Source: Anaeramoeba flamelloides (Eukaryota > Metamonada > Anaeramoebidae). Taken from it: DNA of 64,000 bases. Made by a program: the position numbers and the translations under genes. Position 1 is the stretch's first letter, and each line of letters opens with the position of its first letter. A model generated the notes under the pieces. The model searched no databases. It was not told the origin of the DNA and worked only from the letters and a program-made list of their open reading frames with translations. The DNA lies in NCBI GenBank assembly GCA_027625915.1, contig JANTQA010000034.1:1-64000 (forward strand), in the 5' to 3' direction. Shown one piece after another: positions 48,914 through 61,339 of this stretch.

Positions 48914-51900
48914 TTATTTTTGAAGAGAGAAAATTGCTTTTCTCCTGTGTGCCCTAATTTCTAAACTTTTTTTTAGAAATTTTGTTAAAGAATCACAAAT
49001 TTTATTATCACTTACTAATGATAATATATATGATGAATTCTTTTTATGAATAATATCTCTGATATTATTAATTTTTTTATTTTTTTCAAAAAATTCAGAT
49101 ATCCAGATTTTTCGATTTATTTTATAGGCCGGACAGTCCCATAAAAAATGATCGAAATCTTCAATGATATCAATATTTAACTTTTCTTTACATAAATCAC
49201 AATTTTTATTTTTATTTTTACTTGTTACATAAGAGTACCTATTTAAACAATTAGTAAAATTTCGAAATTTTAGAATTGTTTTTGAAGCTTTCCAGTTTAA
49301 ATATTTTTGTTGTTTGAAATTGCAATTTTGTTGTTTTATAATTTTTAGATATTGTTGAACTTTCCAACTAGGTGAATTTTCCAATTTGGTTAATCGAAAA
49401 ACTTTTAATTCTAAATCTAATAATTTTAATCCCTTAGTGTGCCAATTAATATTTTCATTTTCTAATTTTCGAAAATTTACTATTGTTTTTTAATTTTTTT
49501 TAAATTTAAGAAATCTAATTTTTCTATCAATTTATATTTTCTTCGGTATACTTTTAATCTAGCGAGATCAATTTTTGCTTCCGTTTTATAAATTAATCGA
49601 GGTGAATGGATATTAATTTGTAAGAAATTTGTGACTGATTTATTGATAAATCTATCAATTCTTTCAAAATCATTTTGTTTCAAGTCAAATATTTCAAGAC
49701 CATAATAAAGTTGACTTAAAATGAGAGCTTTGAAAGAAGTTATTTTGACTACATTGTTGAGTTTATTTTGTTGAAACAATCGATTAAGTGTTTCCAAGGA
49801 CTTTTCTACTTTTTTGAAATTATATTCTAGATGTGTGTTTTTTTCTAACCAAATCCCAAGATAAAAAATATCTTTTAATTCTTTTTTATATTTGGTTTTT
49901 TTATTATGTGGATTCATCCCGAATCTTTTATTATTTCAAAAATCCTTTCTAAATTAATTTTTAGAGAGATTAATGGCCCTTTCATAATAAGAATAAGATC
50001 ATCTGCATACATTTGAACATGAATAGCTAAAGTTTTTAACTTTTCTAGTAGGAAATGAGATATAAATGCGAAGAGAATTGGTGATAAAGGGATCTCCTTG
50101 ATAAACCCCAATTCCTTTTTTTTTTGTAATATCTCAAGAGCCAATTTTTAATTGTTTCATTTTTTGATAAATTTTTTAATAGATTGATATATTAACGAGT
50201 GTCGTATAGAGTCAAAACATTTTTGTATGTCTATAGTAACTACAAAGTATTCTGTATTTTTTATTTTTATTTTTTATTTTTTTTAAATTTTCTTAATAAA
50301 TTTAAAAACAGCAATTCTTGTTCCAAAATAATTTTTTAAATCCAAATTGTTTTTTTTGAAATCAAGTCCCATGAGTCTTGAATTCCAATGTATATTAATT
50401 TTTAAAAAAAATCTTGGAAGAGATTGATTTATAGAGATAGGTCGATAATTTAATGGTTCGCCTTCATCCCCCGATTTATGAATAAATAATAAATTTCTTT
50501 TTTTAATAAAATTTATACTTTTGTAGAAAAGTCCTTGGAAACACTTAATCGATTGTTTCAACAAAATAAACTCAACAATGGAGTCAAAATAACTTCTTTC
50601 AAAGCTCTCATTTTAAGTCAACTTTATTATGGTCTTGAAATATTTGACTTGAAACAAAATGATTTTGAAAGAATTGATAGATTTATCAATAAATCAGTCA
50701 CAAATTTCTTACAAATTAATATCCATTCACCTCGATTAATTTATAAAACTGAAGCAAAAATTGATCTCGCTAGATTAAAAGTATACCGAAGAAAATATAA
50801 ATTGATAGAAAAATTAGATTTCTTAAATTTAAAAAAATTAAAAAACAATACTAAATTTTCGAAAATTGGAAAATGAAAATATTAATTGGCACACTAAGGG
50901 ATTAAAATTATTAGATTTAGAATTAAAAGTTTTTCGATTAACCAAATTGGAAAATTCACCTAGTTGGAAAGTTCAACAATATCTAAAAATTATAAAACAA
51001 CAAAATTGCAATTTCAAACAACAAAAATATTTAAACTGGAAAGCTTCAAAAACAATTCTAAAATTTCGAAATTTTACTAATTGTTTAAATAGATACTCTT
51101 ATGTAACAAGTAAAAATACAAATAAAAATTGTGATTTATGTAAAGAAAAGTTAAATATTGATATCATTGAAGATTTCGATCATTTTTTTATGGGACTGTC
51201 TGGCCTATAAAATAAATCGAAAAATCTGGATATCTGAATTTTTTGAAAAAATAAAAAAATTAATAATATCAGAGATATTATTCATAAAAAAGAATTCATC
51301 ATATATATTATCATTAGTAAGTGATAATAAAATTTGTGATTCTTTAACAAAATTTCTAAAAAAAAGTTTAGAAATTAGGGCACACAGGAGAAAAGCAATT
51401 TTCTCTCTTCAAAAATAAAAAAAAAAAAAAAAATTTATACTTTTTTCAGTTTCGTCTGTTATCCAATTTAAAAAAATATTTTGAACTTTTTTAATAAAAT
51501 AATTATAATTTAATAGATATTGAATTGGTTGGTTTTTTATAAACTTATAATGATTTATTTTGTCAAATTCTATAACTGATTTATTTTTTTGAAATTTGAT
51601 TATTTCTTTAATTTTATCTAGATCAAAAATTTCCTGAATGTCAATTGGATTTAATGAATTTTTATTAATTTTAAATTTTTTAATATAATTAATTATATTT
51701 GTATTAGGTTTTTGACTAATTGATTTTACAAAATCGTTATACACTGTGAATATGGTTTCATTATTTAAAAACATTTTTGTAGAAGTTTCTCTTATTTTAT
51801 TTAATGTTTTCCAAAAGTTTTTATTTTTATTATATTCTTCATTTATTTGATTAAGTAATTTTAAGTAATTTAATTCATTAATTTTTTTGATTTTATGTAA

Positions 51901-53946
51901 AGTTTCATTTTTTATCAAACAATTTATCAAGTAAATTATTAATTTTTAATTTATCTTGTTTGATATCAAATACTATTCTTTCTTTCTGTTTATATATTTT
52001 TTTTAAATAAAATAAAATTTTCTTCATTTAAATTAAAATTCTGTCGAGAAAAGAATTGGATAAAGTCTTCTTGAAAGGTTGGAATATCTTTAATTTTATA
52101 GATATCATTGATTTCCCAATTTGAGTTTATTTCAATTTTATTCATAATTGTATTATGATCACTAATAAAATTTTTGATAGTCTTTGATTTATTGAGTTTT
52201 AAATTATTAAAATTTGTTAAAAAATAATCCAAATTGTTTGGTTTTCTACTTGGTTTATTATTAAGAAATATTTTAAAATTAAATTTTTCAAATAATTTTA
52301 TTTTATTTTCATTTAAATTAAAATCACCACCAATAATTGTTTTATTGTTTTGGTATTTTCTTAAGATATTTATTATTTTTTTATTAATTTCAATATTTCG
52401 GTCATTTCTCCGATATATATTAATAATGATTAAATCAGTAAATTGTATTCCCATTACATCTAAATCAGCAATTAATATTTCACGAAAAAATTCTAGAAAT
52501 ATCTTTTTTTATTATTATTAATAAACCACCCTTATTTCCATTATTTCCATAAGATTTTTTTATTCACAGAGAAATAGTTTGTGAAAGTTGGTTTTTTTTG
52601 TTATTTTGGATTCTTGTATTAAACAAATATCGATATTACATTTTAATAAAAAAGATTCTAATTTAAAAATTTTATTTGAATTATTCAAGCCACAAATATT
52701 TAAAGAGGCTATATTAATATTTATTTTTTTGATTTTTATTTTTCATTTTTTTAGAACCTTTTATTAATAATCTTTCTTTGTTCTTCAAAAAATGTTTTAT
52801 ATATAAATCATTTGGAATATTTTTTTGTTTATTTATTAATATTCTTTTTAAAAGTTTTTATTTTTTTCGAGATTTTCCCAAATTACAAATTTATTATTTC
52901 CTTTCCTTAAAAATCTAATAACACAATAATTATTTAAGAAATTAAATATTTCTAATGTTGAAATATTTTTTTGAATAAAAATCAATTTGTTTTTGTTTGG
53001 TACATTCTGTAACTTTTTTAAACTCTTACAATATGTAAAGTTTGAAAAATAAACTATTTTATTTTTATCATTATTGTAATCAATATTATTATTAATTTGG
53101 TTTGATAAATAAATTAGTGTTTTTTAATAAATTGGAAATTTCTATTTTTCCGTTATTTGAATTGGAGTAATTATAATTATCAAATATTGAAATATAAGAA
53201 TAATTAAAAGATTTTTTTAATCCAATATTCAATTTGGAAGTTGTTGATTTTTGTTAGTTTCCAATTTTTTGAATTCAATAAGAATTATTAATTTTAATAA
53301 ATTTTTTTATTAATAATTTTTTATTTGTTGTGTTGAATTCTTTTATATTTAATAAGATAATAAATTCATTCATAATTTTTAATTGAATTTTTTTCAAGTG
53401 GTTGTCGTTTTTTTGGGGTTTTGATGATAAAACGAGAAAAAAATTTTTCTGAATGAGTCTTATTAAAAAAATTGAATATTGAAAAATTTATTTTATTTGT
53501 TGGATTTAGTTTGAATTTATTTTTTTATAATTATTGGATAATTGAAAGGATTATCAATTTTTGTAAAAGTCCATTTTAAATCATTCTTTTTAATTTTTGA
53601 TTTATATGAAGTTTTTTATATATAAAATAAAATAAATTAAGGTTTTAAAAATATTTATTGTTTTAATTTCTTTTTTAAAACCTGATAGTCACTTTTTCTT
53701 TTGGTTTCTATGTTTGATACAGTAACCTGAAGTATCAAATGTGTGGTTTTTACAATCTTTATTGTTTGGAGTTATTGCTTTACATTTAACACTGGTTATT
53801 AATTTATCTGAAATACTCTTTTTGCCTTTGCCTTTGTTTTTGTTTTTTAAGTTGAGTTGAATATTTTTCATATATATTTCTTTATTTTTTGGAGTTTGGT
53901 TAAAATAATATAATAAATCTTTTTGAATATTTGGTTTTTTTATCAA
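48914..53946 (-). pseudogene. L-b polyprotein (zinc module, APE endonuclease, RT), broken
   Basis: Read from the right: zinc module CKAITPNNKDCKN...GYCIKH (C-x9-C-x10-C-x2-H); endonuclease signatures TIIGGDFNLNENK and ISDHNTI; RT NLLFIHKSGDEG and NYRPISINQSLPRFF; the Asp pair in VQMYADDLILIM; thumb LGIWLEKNTHLEYNF; the C-terminal module CDLC...DHFLWDC (C-x2-C-x13-H-x4-C). Breaks: the nested L-b, a one-base slip where GVYQGDP should run into LSPIL (about 50,090-50,100), and further frame changes near 50,200-50,330 and between 52,454 and 53,689. The domain set is that of APE-class non-LTR retrotransposons; a closer clade needs a tree. Confidence 0.82.
50523..51430 (+). mobile_element. LINE L-b, 5'-truncated copy inserted antiparallel in L-b
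   Basis: The target duplication AAATTTATACTTTT flanks it (50,508-50,522 and 51,431-51,444). It has thumb and C-terminal coding (50,535-51,418, with slips near 50,870 and 51,190) and an A-tail. It lacks RT motifs. Confidence 0.92.
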
Positions 53947-54245
53947 CTTTTTTGTTTAAGTTATTTGAGTTATTTGAGGTTGGTTGGTTATTATTTTGAT
54001 TAATTTTTTGATTAATAGAAATAGAGTTGTTAATTCCATCAATCTTATCAATTTCTTGATTTTTTTTATTATTTTTCTTTTTTAATTCTTTTTCAAATTT
54101 TTCTTTAAATTCTTTATCTCGAATTAAAAATTGATTATAAACTAGTTCCTCTTCTAAAAAAATGATTTTTTAAAAACCATAATTCTTATTTTGAATCTAA
54201 TTAATTTCAATCATCTAATTATATAAAGTAGTTTATTAGAGAGAA

Positions 54246-54302
54246 AGCCGCCTTCAGGGGGTTTGGGGGTGTATGTAATATATCACCTATTAGGCCAATT
54301 GC
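54246..54302 (+). other. M1 structured motif in R unit f, decayed
   Basis: GCCGCCTTCAGGGGG and TCACCTATTAGGCCAATTG: both hairpins are damaged. Confidence 0.7.
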
Positions 54303-55814
54303 TTAAATATATCTTTTAGTAATTTTTTTTTTTTAAGAAAAGAAAAGAAAGTTTTGAGTTGGGTACGTAGGAGAATTCAGACAACATTACTTAACAACAT
54401 TAATATTTAGATATATTAATATAAATAAAACACATACATACATATATTATATATATATATATATATTAACTAAATCTAAATAATTTGACACACAAAAATA
54501 TTCAAGAATTATTAATAATTGAATCAAATTAATTGTAGTTTCATTCTAAAATTTAAAAAACTCTTTAAAACATATAAAAACACTCAACTGAATATTCAAA
54601 ACTCACTAAAACAAAACAATAAAAATTAAAATTCAATATTTTAAAAAATAATGTGTTCTTTTATTTGAAATGAGAAATCTTGTTTTGTAAATTGTAAAGA
54701 AAAAAAATTATAAAATCAATAAAGACTGTTGAACAAGATGAATTGGGGAAAAAGTTGTTTACATTTTATTGATAACTATTTACATATCAAAATTCTGTTC
54801 TTTAAATTCTCATTTTAAAGGTAAAATCATAATTCATCTGGGTATTTTGTTGGAATTGTTTTTAGCTTTATTTTCTATTTTCTTTGTTCCTTCGATACAT
54901 CAATCAAAAAATGGTCTTTCTTAATTCCTATATCTAGCTAATCCGAAATCAAACTTAAACTGTGTCTATTTTTATATTCGTAGATTATTTGCAAATTGGT
55001 TTCTTCTTATCTTGTTGTTTCATTTCACAATTGTTTAACTATTCAATATCAATAAATTATAAAAAAAACCAAAAAATGAAAAAAAGAAAAATTAAAATGA
55101 AAATCACTGATAAGTAATTATCTTATTAACAATAAAATTCAATAGTATTGATAATTTGAAAGGTGCAACCTTTTGTTTGAAAATGACTTTATATATATAT
55201 ATATGAACAAAATATAAACAATTTATACACAATATAAAACACTTGAAAGAATAAAAATCTTATATTTTACATGCAATTTGGAAATAATTTTGATTCTACA
55301 AAATATGAAAATTCATTATTCTTTTTTATATTTTGTTTTCCTTTCCCTTTTTTTACTATTTAAGTAATCCGTTTCATTAAATTTCGAAATTAATTTTTTT
55401 TTGATTTAACAATAGAGGATAAATTGTTGAGTTTATTGAATAGAAAAATCCACATGTAATCACTTGATGATATCTTATCATTTGATCGATCAACAATTGT
55501 TGTTGGAGGAATTTGAACAAATTTACCAATATAGTTTTTTGTTCAAACCTGTTCATTTCATCATTTCATCATTTTAGGCACTTCACCAATTTTTAATTTT
55601 TTAGAAAATTTATAGTTTTTTCAAAAATTTCCAATTTCTGGATTATCAACTCTAATCCTAAAATTTATTTATTGTGATGGATAATTTCTAAATAATCATA
55701 AGTCAGTGGATTAAAACACAAAAAAAAATTCATTTTTAGGATCTTTTAACATTTAAGACAGAATATTTAAATTTTTATACTTTGATTTTAATTGTAGACA
55801 TATATAATAATCTC

Positions 55815-55856
55815 ATTTCTACTTTAGTAGAAATGAAAGGCCATCTTTAGATGGCC
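55815..55856 (+). other. M2 double-hairpin motif in R unit f
   Basis: Consensus stems and loops; the upstream context is AATAATCTC. Confidence 0.88.
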
Positions 55857-56150
55857 TTCAAAACACCAAAAAAAAACCATCACCAATCCAAATCCACAAA
55901 CAAAAACCAATAAAAACAGGTCAAAACATCCATACAACTCCAAATCATGAACAAAATCATTCCAAACAAATTTCTCAAAAACCTTAACCAATCAATAATA
56001 ACATCAAAACACAAAATTATTACCACATTAAAATCACAAACAAAACTCTATAAAAATGTAAAATCAAAACAATACTTTTAACCAAACACAAACACATTAA
56101 TTCCAAAAATTAACATCAACAATACAAAGAATCAATCTAAATGTGAACTA
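55857..56150 (+). other. G-poor tract after M2 (unit f)
   Basis: A/C-rich + strand with few G; stopped in all frames. Confidence 0.7.
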
Positions 56151-57689
56151 CTAAGGAATCAATTGCCAAATCCACACAACTTACTCAAAGGATCTTGATC
56201 TCCATAACATCAAAATTATGAAGTTACTTTAATTAAAGATATTCTCCAATTTGGATAATATTTTCATCTACTGGACATTCCTTTTAAATGGACAATGAAC
56301 AAAAAAATTTGAGATAGGTAAAATCGATCACCCTTCTTTAGAAACCTAAAATTGAAAAAGAACAATAATCATGATTTTTGCACTTGAAAAATGAAGATCA
56401 TTTCAAACATTCTTGATAAAACACTCTAACTTTTGAAGATCGTATGTATATGAGTTTTGATCATTAAGTTCTTGGAATTTTCAATTTGTAACCACACTTT
56501 AGAACTTTCTCTTTGTTTTTTTAGTTTCTTGGGGTTCCTTTGGTTCCTTTGGTTCATTGGGTTTCCTTTGATTCTTTTTGTTTTTTCTTGAATTGAAGTT
56601 TCTCCTTAGGATCTTTGGTGGATATTATTTACTCTGTTTTAGTTTTCTGAAAGAATCTATAAGGCCAAACATACTTTTGATTTTTTTGATGATTTTTTGA
56701 AATTTTTTTTCCTGTTTTGTTTCTCTCTTAAACCACATTTTACTGTGTTCGAGAAAAAATGGTTTGCGGTCTAGTGGGAAAGGTTTTGTGGAATACTGCA
56801 TATGAGGATCTTTGAGAAAATTTTTTTTTGCAAATTAATCAGTTTTTTTAATATTTAAAAAAATTAAGATTTTCTTTACTTCACATTAGTTAATTTAGAA
56901 AAAATGATCTATTTGTTTTTAAGAAATGAAAATTATATTGGATTCAATACAATCCCAAATACTTTACCATATCGTTATTCAATTTAGAATTTGTTTTGGA
57001 AATAATAAAGCAAATGTTAAACAATAATTCCGAATTTTCACCAATTTTTGAGATTATTTAGTTATAAGGTGAAAATTGAAAACCCTTTTTCGTCTCAACT
57101 TACACACGTTAGTAATAAACTTTCGATAATTCCCCATCAATTTAAAATGGTTTTCACTTATCACTTAAAAAAATATTCTCAAATTATTGATTTTTCCGAT
57201 CCTTCTTTTTAATTTTGAGAGAACACAGACATTAATGAGACATCACACAAATCACAGAAATCACCATAACCACATAGAGGAGGATAGATCTTTTCTGATA
57301 TTTTCTAAAAAATAATTAATTTTTTCCAACTAAGATCTCATGAATAAACATAATGTGAGATTTCACCAACTAAAAAACCCTCTAATAAACACACTAAACA
57401 TCAAATTTTCAATTGCCAACTTAGTCATTAAAATTTATTGACACTTAAATTACCGAATTAGATTTTTTTTTTCTTTTCATTTGGAAATCATTTTACTCTA
57501 ATCCAAAAATTATATTCCAGATTTTGAATTTATTTTGTAGACTTGTATTTTTTTTTTAAAGTTTTTACTTGAAAAAGTTGAAGTCGTGTATTTATAGATT
57601 TGAAAAATATTATTTTTAATAAACCCTAATTCTTATTTTGTATCTATTAATTTAAATCATCTATTATCATAAAGTAGGGTCCGAGAGAT

Positions 57690-57748
57690 GGCCCCCTTTA
57701 GGGGGTTTGGGGGTGTAGGTAATATAGCACCTATTATGATAGGTGCGT
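57690..57748 (+). other. M1 structured motif in R unit g
   Basis: CCCCC TTTA GGGGG and GCACCTAT TATG ATAGGTGC. Both arms changed relative to unit a, keeping the pair. Confidence 0.85.
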
Positions 57749-57850
57749 AAATATATCTATTTTAGTATTTTTTTTTTTTTTTGAAAAGAAAAGAAAGATT
57801 TGAGTTGGGTAAGTTAAAGAATTCAGACATCATTACTTAACAAGATTCAA

Positions 57851-57888
<38 letters not shown>

Positions 57889-58042
57889 GAACAAAATATA
57901 AATAATTAGGACACAATTTAAAACAGTTAAAAGAATAAAAATCATATATTTTACATACAATCTGAGAATAATTTTGGTTTTTTCAAAAATATGAAAATTC
58001 ATTTTTTGTCTATATTGTTTTTTTTTTTTAATTTCATTTTTT

Positions 58043-58569
58043 TACAAAACTATCTTTCATAATAATTGGCCCATTAAAAATCAAATTTTAAATAAAAATA
58101 TTTTTAATAATTGAAGTTATCTTTTATATTATAAAATTTTAGAATTTAATATTCAATACTATACTCAAGAGATATTTATTTTTTGTATAAAAATAAAAAG
58201 AAAGAAAAAAAAAAAAAACAGCTAAAAAAAAATTGGGACATTTCTTTTTGAAAGAAGCATTATATGAAAAATAGAAAATTTAAAAAAAGTAAAAAAAACC
58301 CATTTATCGATTCTCATTCGATTTGAATAACTAAATCTAATCTCTTTTTCATATTTGAAACCAAATTTTTCATTAATTCATCTGTTACTTCTTTCAAATT
58401 TTTTCATTTTCATTTTCTATTTTAACAAAACACGGTTGAAAAAAATAAAAAAAGAGAAAAACGGATTTATTTGCAAACTTTTCATTGTGAGAGGAAAAAC
58501 TTCAAAACGATACAAAAGAAATTCATTATTCAAATATAAGATGGGCCATTTATTATGAAATTTAGTTTA
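58043..58569 (-). mobile_element. Internally deleted Tc1 element, 527 bp
   Basis: The ends match the Tc1 element at 9-1789: TA-flanked AAACTATC ... TGGCCCAT and GGGCCATTTATTATG. The left part corresponds to about 9-365 (transposase 3' end, TCATCTGTTACTTCTTT) and the right part to about 1,630-1,789 (start region). About 1.26 kb of transposase is missing, joined at TTTCA-type microhomology. It sits in R unit g. Confidence 0.87.
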
Positions 58570-59014
58570 TTTATTTAATCTGTTTCAGTAGATCTGACAA
58601 TTTTTTATTGACAAAACGATGGAAGATTAATGTTAAATTTGTTGAATAGAAAAATCTACATATAATTAGTTGATGATTTCTTTATATTTGATCGATCCAA
58701 CAACAATTTTTGGAATTTCAAAAAATTTACTAATCAATTTTTTTGTTCAAACTCGTTCCTTTTATCATTTAATCATTTTGGAAATTTGGTAAAACCAATT
58801 TTCATTTTTTTAGGAAATTTATAGTTTTTTCAGATATCACTTTTTCTGAATTATAAAAACTAATCCTAAATTATATTTTTTAAGATCATTTCTAAATTAT
58901 TACAAGCCAGTGGATTAATTCAAAAAAATTTTCATTTTTAAGTTCAGTTTACATTTGAGAGAGAATGTAAATTTATATTCTTTCATTTTAATGGTAATCA
59001 TCAGTAATAATCTC

Positions 59015-59056
59015 ATTTCTACTTTAGTAGAAATGAAAGGCCATCTTTAGATGGCC
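59015..59056 (+). other. M2 double-hairpin motif in R unit g
   Basis: Consensus double hairpin; the upstream context is AATAATCTC. Confidence 0.88.
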
Positions 59057-59466
59057 TTCAAAACAACACTCAAAATTCAATCAACAAACATCCCAAATCC
59101 ACAAAATTACAACATTTTAAATTCCCACTTTCTCAACATTTCTTTTTTATCAACAAAAACACACAAAATTTCATTAACAAATCAATATCAATCATCCATA
59201 ATCAATCAGATCTTCCCCAAAAACACACAAAAACAACAAAACACAATAGTCTCACAACAAAATTCAACATTAAAACAAACAAACTCAAAACATACAACAA
59301 ATCATTCATCAAACCATCTACAAACAAATACATATATTCAACAACACAAGAATCAACATTCACAAACACAAAACGCACAACACCACAACTACTTAACAAC
59401 TCACTCAATAATACATAACCAAAAACAACAATATCAACAATACTATTCACCAAACAAAAACTATTA
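59057..59466 (+). other. G-poor tract after M2 (unit g); incidental open frame
   Basis: About 410 nt with roughly four G. A frame from the ATG inside hairpin 2 (59,051) runs 138 codons and is Asn/Gln/Thr/His-rich. The same start in units b, c and f meets stops early. The openness is best explained by composition: TAA stops are avoided by chance and TAG/TGA cannot occur without G. A real protein is unlikely. Confidence 0.75.
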
Positions 59467-60240
59467 AAAATCATTCAGCAAATTCAATGTTACTTTTAAA
59501 AAATAAACCAGCAAACCACAAAATCAATAGTAATAATTTTGATCCAATCTCATTTAATTCTGAAAGAAGATTTTTATCAAGATCTACTTCAATTTGAATC
59601 AAAATTTTATTATTTTTATTTATTTTTAAAACGACAATAAACCAAAAAAATTTGAAATAGATAAACTCGAACAATCATATTAAGAAACATTAAAGTAAAA
59701 ATGAAAAAGAAAAATAATCACTTTTTCTGATGATCAAAAAATGAAGATAATTTCCAATATTTTGATAAATAACTCTAACTTTTCAAGATCGTGTATAAAT
59801 GAGTTTTCATCATCGAGTTGCTTGAATGTACATTTTATAACAACAAATCAGAACAATTCCATCAAAGAAATTGTGAACACAACTTTGTTTTTTTAGGTTC
59901 CTTTGGTTTCTTAGTTTTCTTTGGTTTGTTTTGGTTTCCTATATTTCTTTTTGTTTTTAATTGAATTGAAGTTCTACTTAGGATCTTTGGTGGATATTAT
60001 TAACTCTGTTTTAGTATTTTTGAAAGAATCTATCAATGCCAAACATACTCGAAACCTTTTGTTCATTTTTATGTTTTTTTGATTTGTTTGATAATTTTTG
60101 TTTGTTTGTTTTTCTCGTTTTTGTTTGTTTTGTTTTTTGTTTTGTTTTGTTTCTCTCGAAAAACTGAATTGTTGTGTTTTCAATACAAATTGTATTAGAG
60201 TATTCATGCTAAAGGATTTGTGGAATTTTACCTTAATTGC

Positions 60241-60920
60241 TTTATTGAAAAAAAAATTTTGTAAAAATTTTGTCAGTTTTTTTAATCTTTAAAAATAAAG
60301 ATTTACTTCTTACTCAGAGTTGATTGATTCAAAAATGATCTTTTAATTTTTAGGAAATTAGAATTATGTTGGATTCAATACAACCACAAATACTTACACC
60401 ATGTTTTTATTCAATTTAGAATTTGTTTAGGAAGAGCAATGAACCTGTAAACAATAATTCCAAAATTTTTTGTTAATTTTTAAGATTTTGAACCCTTAAG
60501 ATGAAAATCGAAAACTATTTCAACTTTAACTTACACATTTTAAATAAACTGTAGGTAATTTCCACAAGGTCAAATGCTTTTCAATTTTCGCTTAAAAGCA
60601 AATCTTGTCAAAAATTTGATGTTTAACAACTACTTCTTTTTATAATGAGTTTTTAGGAAAAATCAATAAGAAATCCAAAAAATCACTGAGAAATCACTGA
60701 GAAACCAGTAAAAGTCATAGGTATCACAGAAATAACAGAAATCACAGAACGGAGAATAGATCAATTATGACAATTTCTGAGAAAAAAATTCATTCTTTCC
60801 TACTTAGATCTTATGAATAAATATTTCTGAGATTGACAACCATAAAATCATCTCTTTAATACACCAAAAATCAAATTTTGAATTGCTAACCTAGTCGTTA
60901 ACTATTCTATTTTTTTTTTA
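60241..60920 (+). repeat. R repeat, unit h (first part)
   Basis: GGATTCAATACAACCACAAA, CACAAGGTCAAATGC, degenerate AATCACAGAA repeats (about 60,720) and TAGATCTTATGAATAAATATT. It stops before M1. Confidence 0.75.
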
Positions 60921-61099
60921 CTTTATACAAAACTTACATTATTTTTCTATTTCTGATTTTCCTGAGATCTTTTAATTTAACATTCTCAGAAAATCTTTTA
61001 TAAAACACCACATCCCAATTAATCTTGGAACTAACAAATTTTTTTTTTTTGCTGATAATAATACAAACACCTTAAAAAATTTTATCAAAAAAACATTAA

Positions 61100-61290
61100 C
61101 GGAAACATTTGGTTTAGGTTGTTGGGTAATGAAGATTCTATTCTATTCAAAAGCCAAAAGAGATCAAATATTAACCTCAATAGAGATCTTGAAAACTTCA
61201 ATTCAATCCAAAAACAAAAAAAAAAAAACCAAATGAAGAAACAAAGAAACCTAAGAAACCAAAGGAGAAAATTACAATGCTTCTCCATTT
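61100..61290 (-). repeat. Inverted R fragment
   Basis: The reverse complement matches TTGAATTGAAGTT ... GATCTTTGGTGG ... GAAAGAATC of R units (compare about 59,900-60,030). Confidence 0.65.
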
Positions 61291-61339
61291 CAAGAATTAT
61301 TATGATTAGGGAGAGAATGTAACAAATAATGGAAACCAA

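Larger units (their letters stand above)
48890..54157 (-). mobile_element. LINE L-b, long copy with an internal L-b insertion
   Basis: The 3' end is at the left (T-run and TTTTTGAAGAGAG, the complement of the CTCTCTTC tail). It runs through the C-terminal module, thumb and RT, then a self-insertion at 50,523-51,430, the linker (51,409-51,930), endonuclease (51,990-52,760) and N-terminal zinc module (53,689-53,946). It ends at R sequence (54,158). About 4.3 kb without the insertion. Confidence 0.87.
54158..56815 (+). repeat. R repeat, unit f (long form)
   Basis: Enters at the CTTATTTTGAATC block, then a degenerate M1 (54,246-54,302), a TA run, the AATTCCTATATCTAGCTAAT block, a second TA run (about 55,190), M2 (55,815-55,856), a G-poor tract, and GGTTCCTTTGGTTCC (about 56,535). 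M1-to-M2 distance is about 1.57 kb. Confidence 0.83.
56816..60240 (+). repeat. R repeat, unit g (short form)
   Basis: M1 (57,690-57,748), a single TA run, a Tc1 deletion derivative (58,043-58,569), M2 (59,015-59,056), a strongly G-poor tract, and TTCCTTTGGTTTCTTAG (about 59,900). Without the insertion M1-to-M2 is about 0.8 kb. Confidence 0.85.

Noticed and set aside
59051-59467. 138-codon open frame starting in M2
   Set aside because: Not conserved in other R units. Absence of G removes TAG and TGA stops, so long frames are expected by composition.
59202-59474. Open frame antisense to the G-poor tract
   Set aside because: Val/Leu/Phe-rich product of the skewed composition; no start context, family or conservation.
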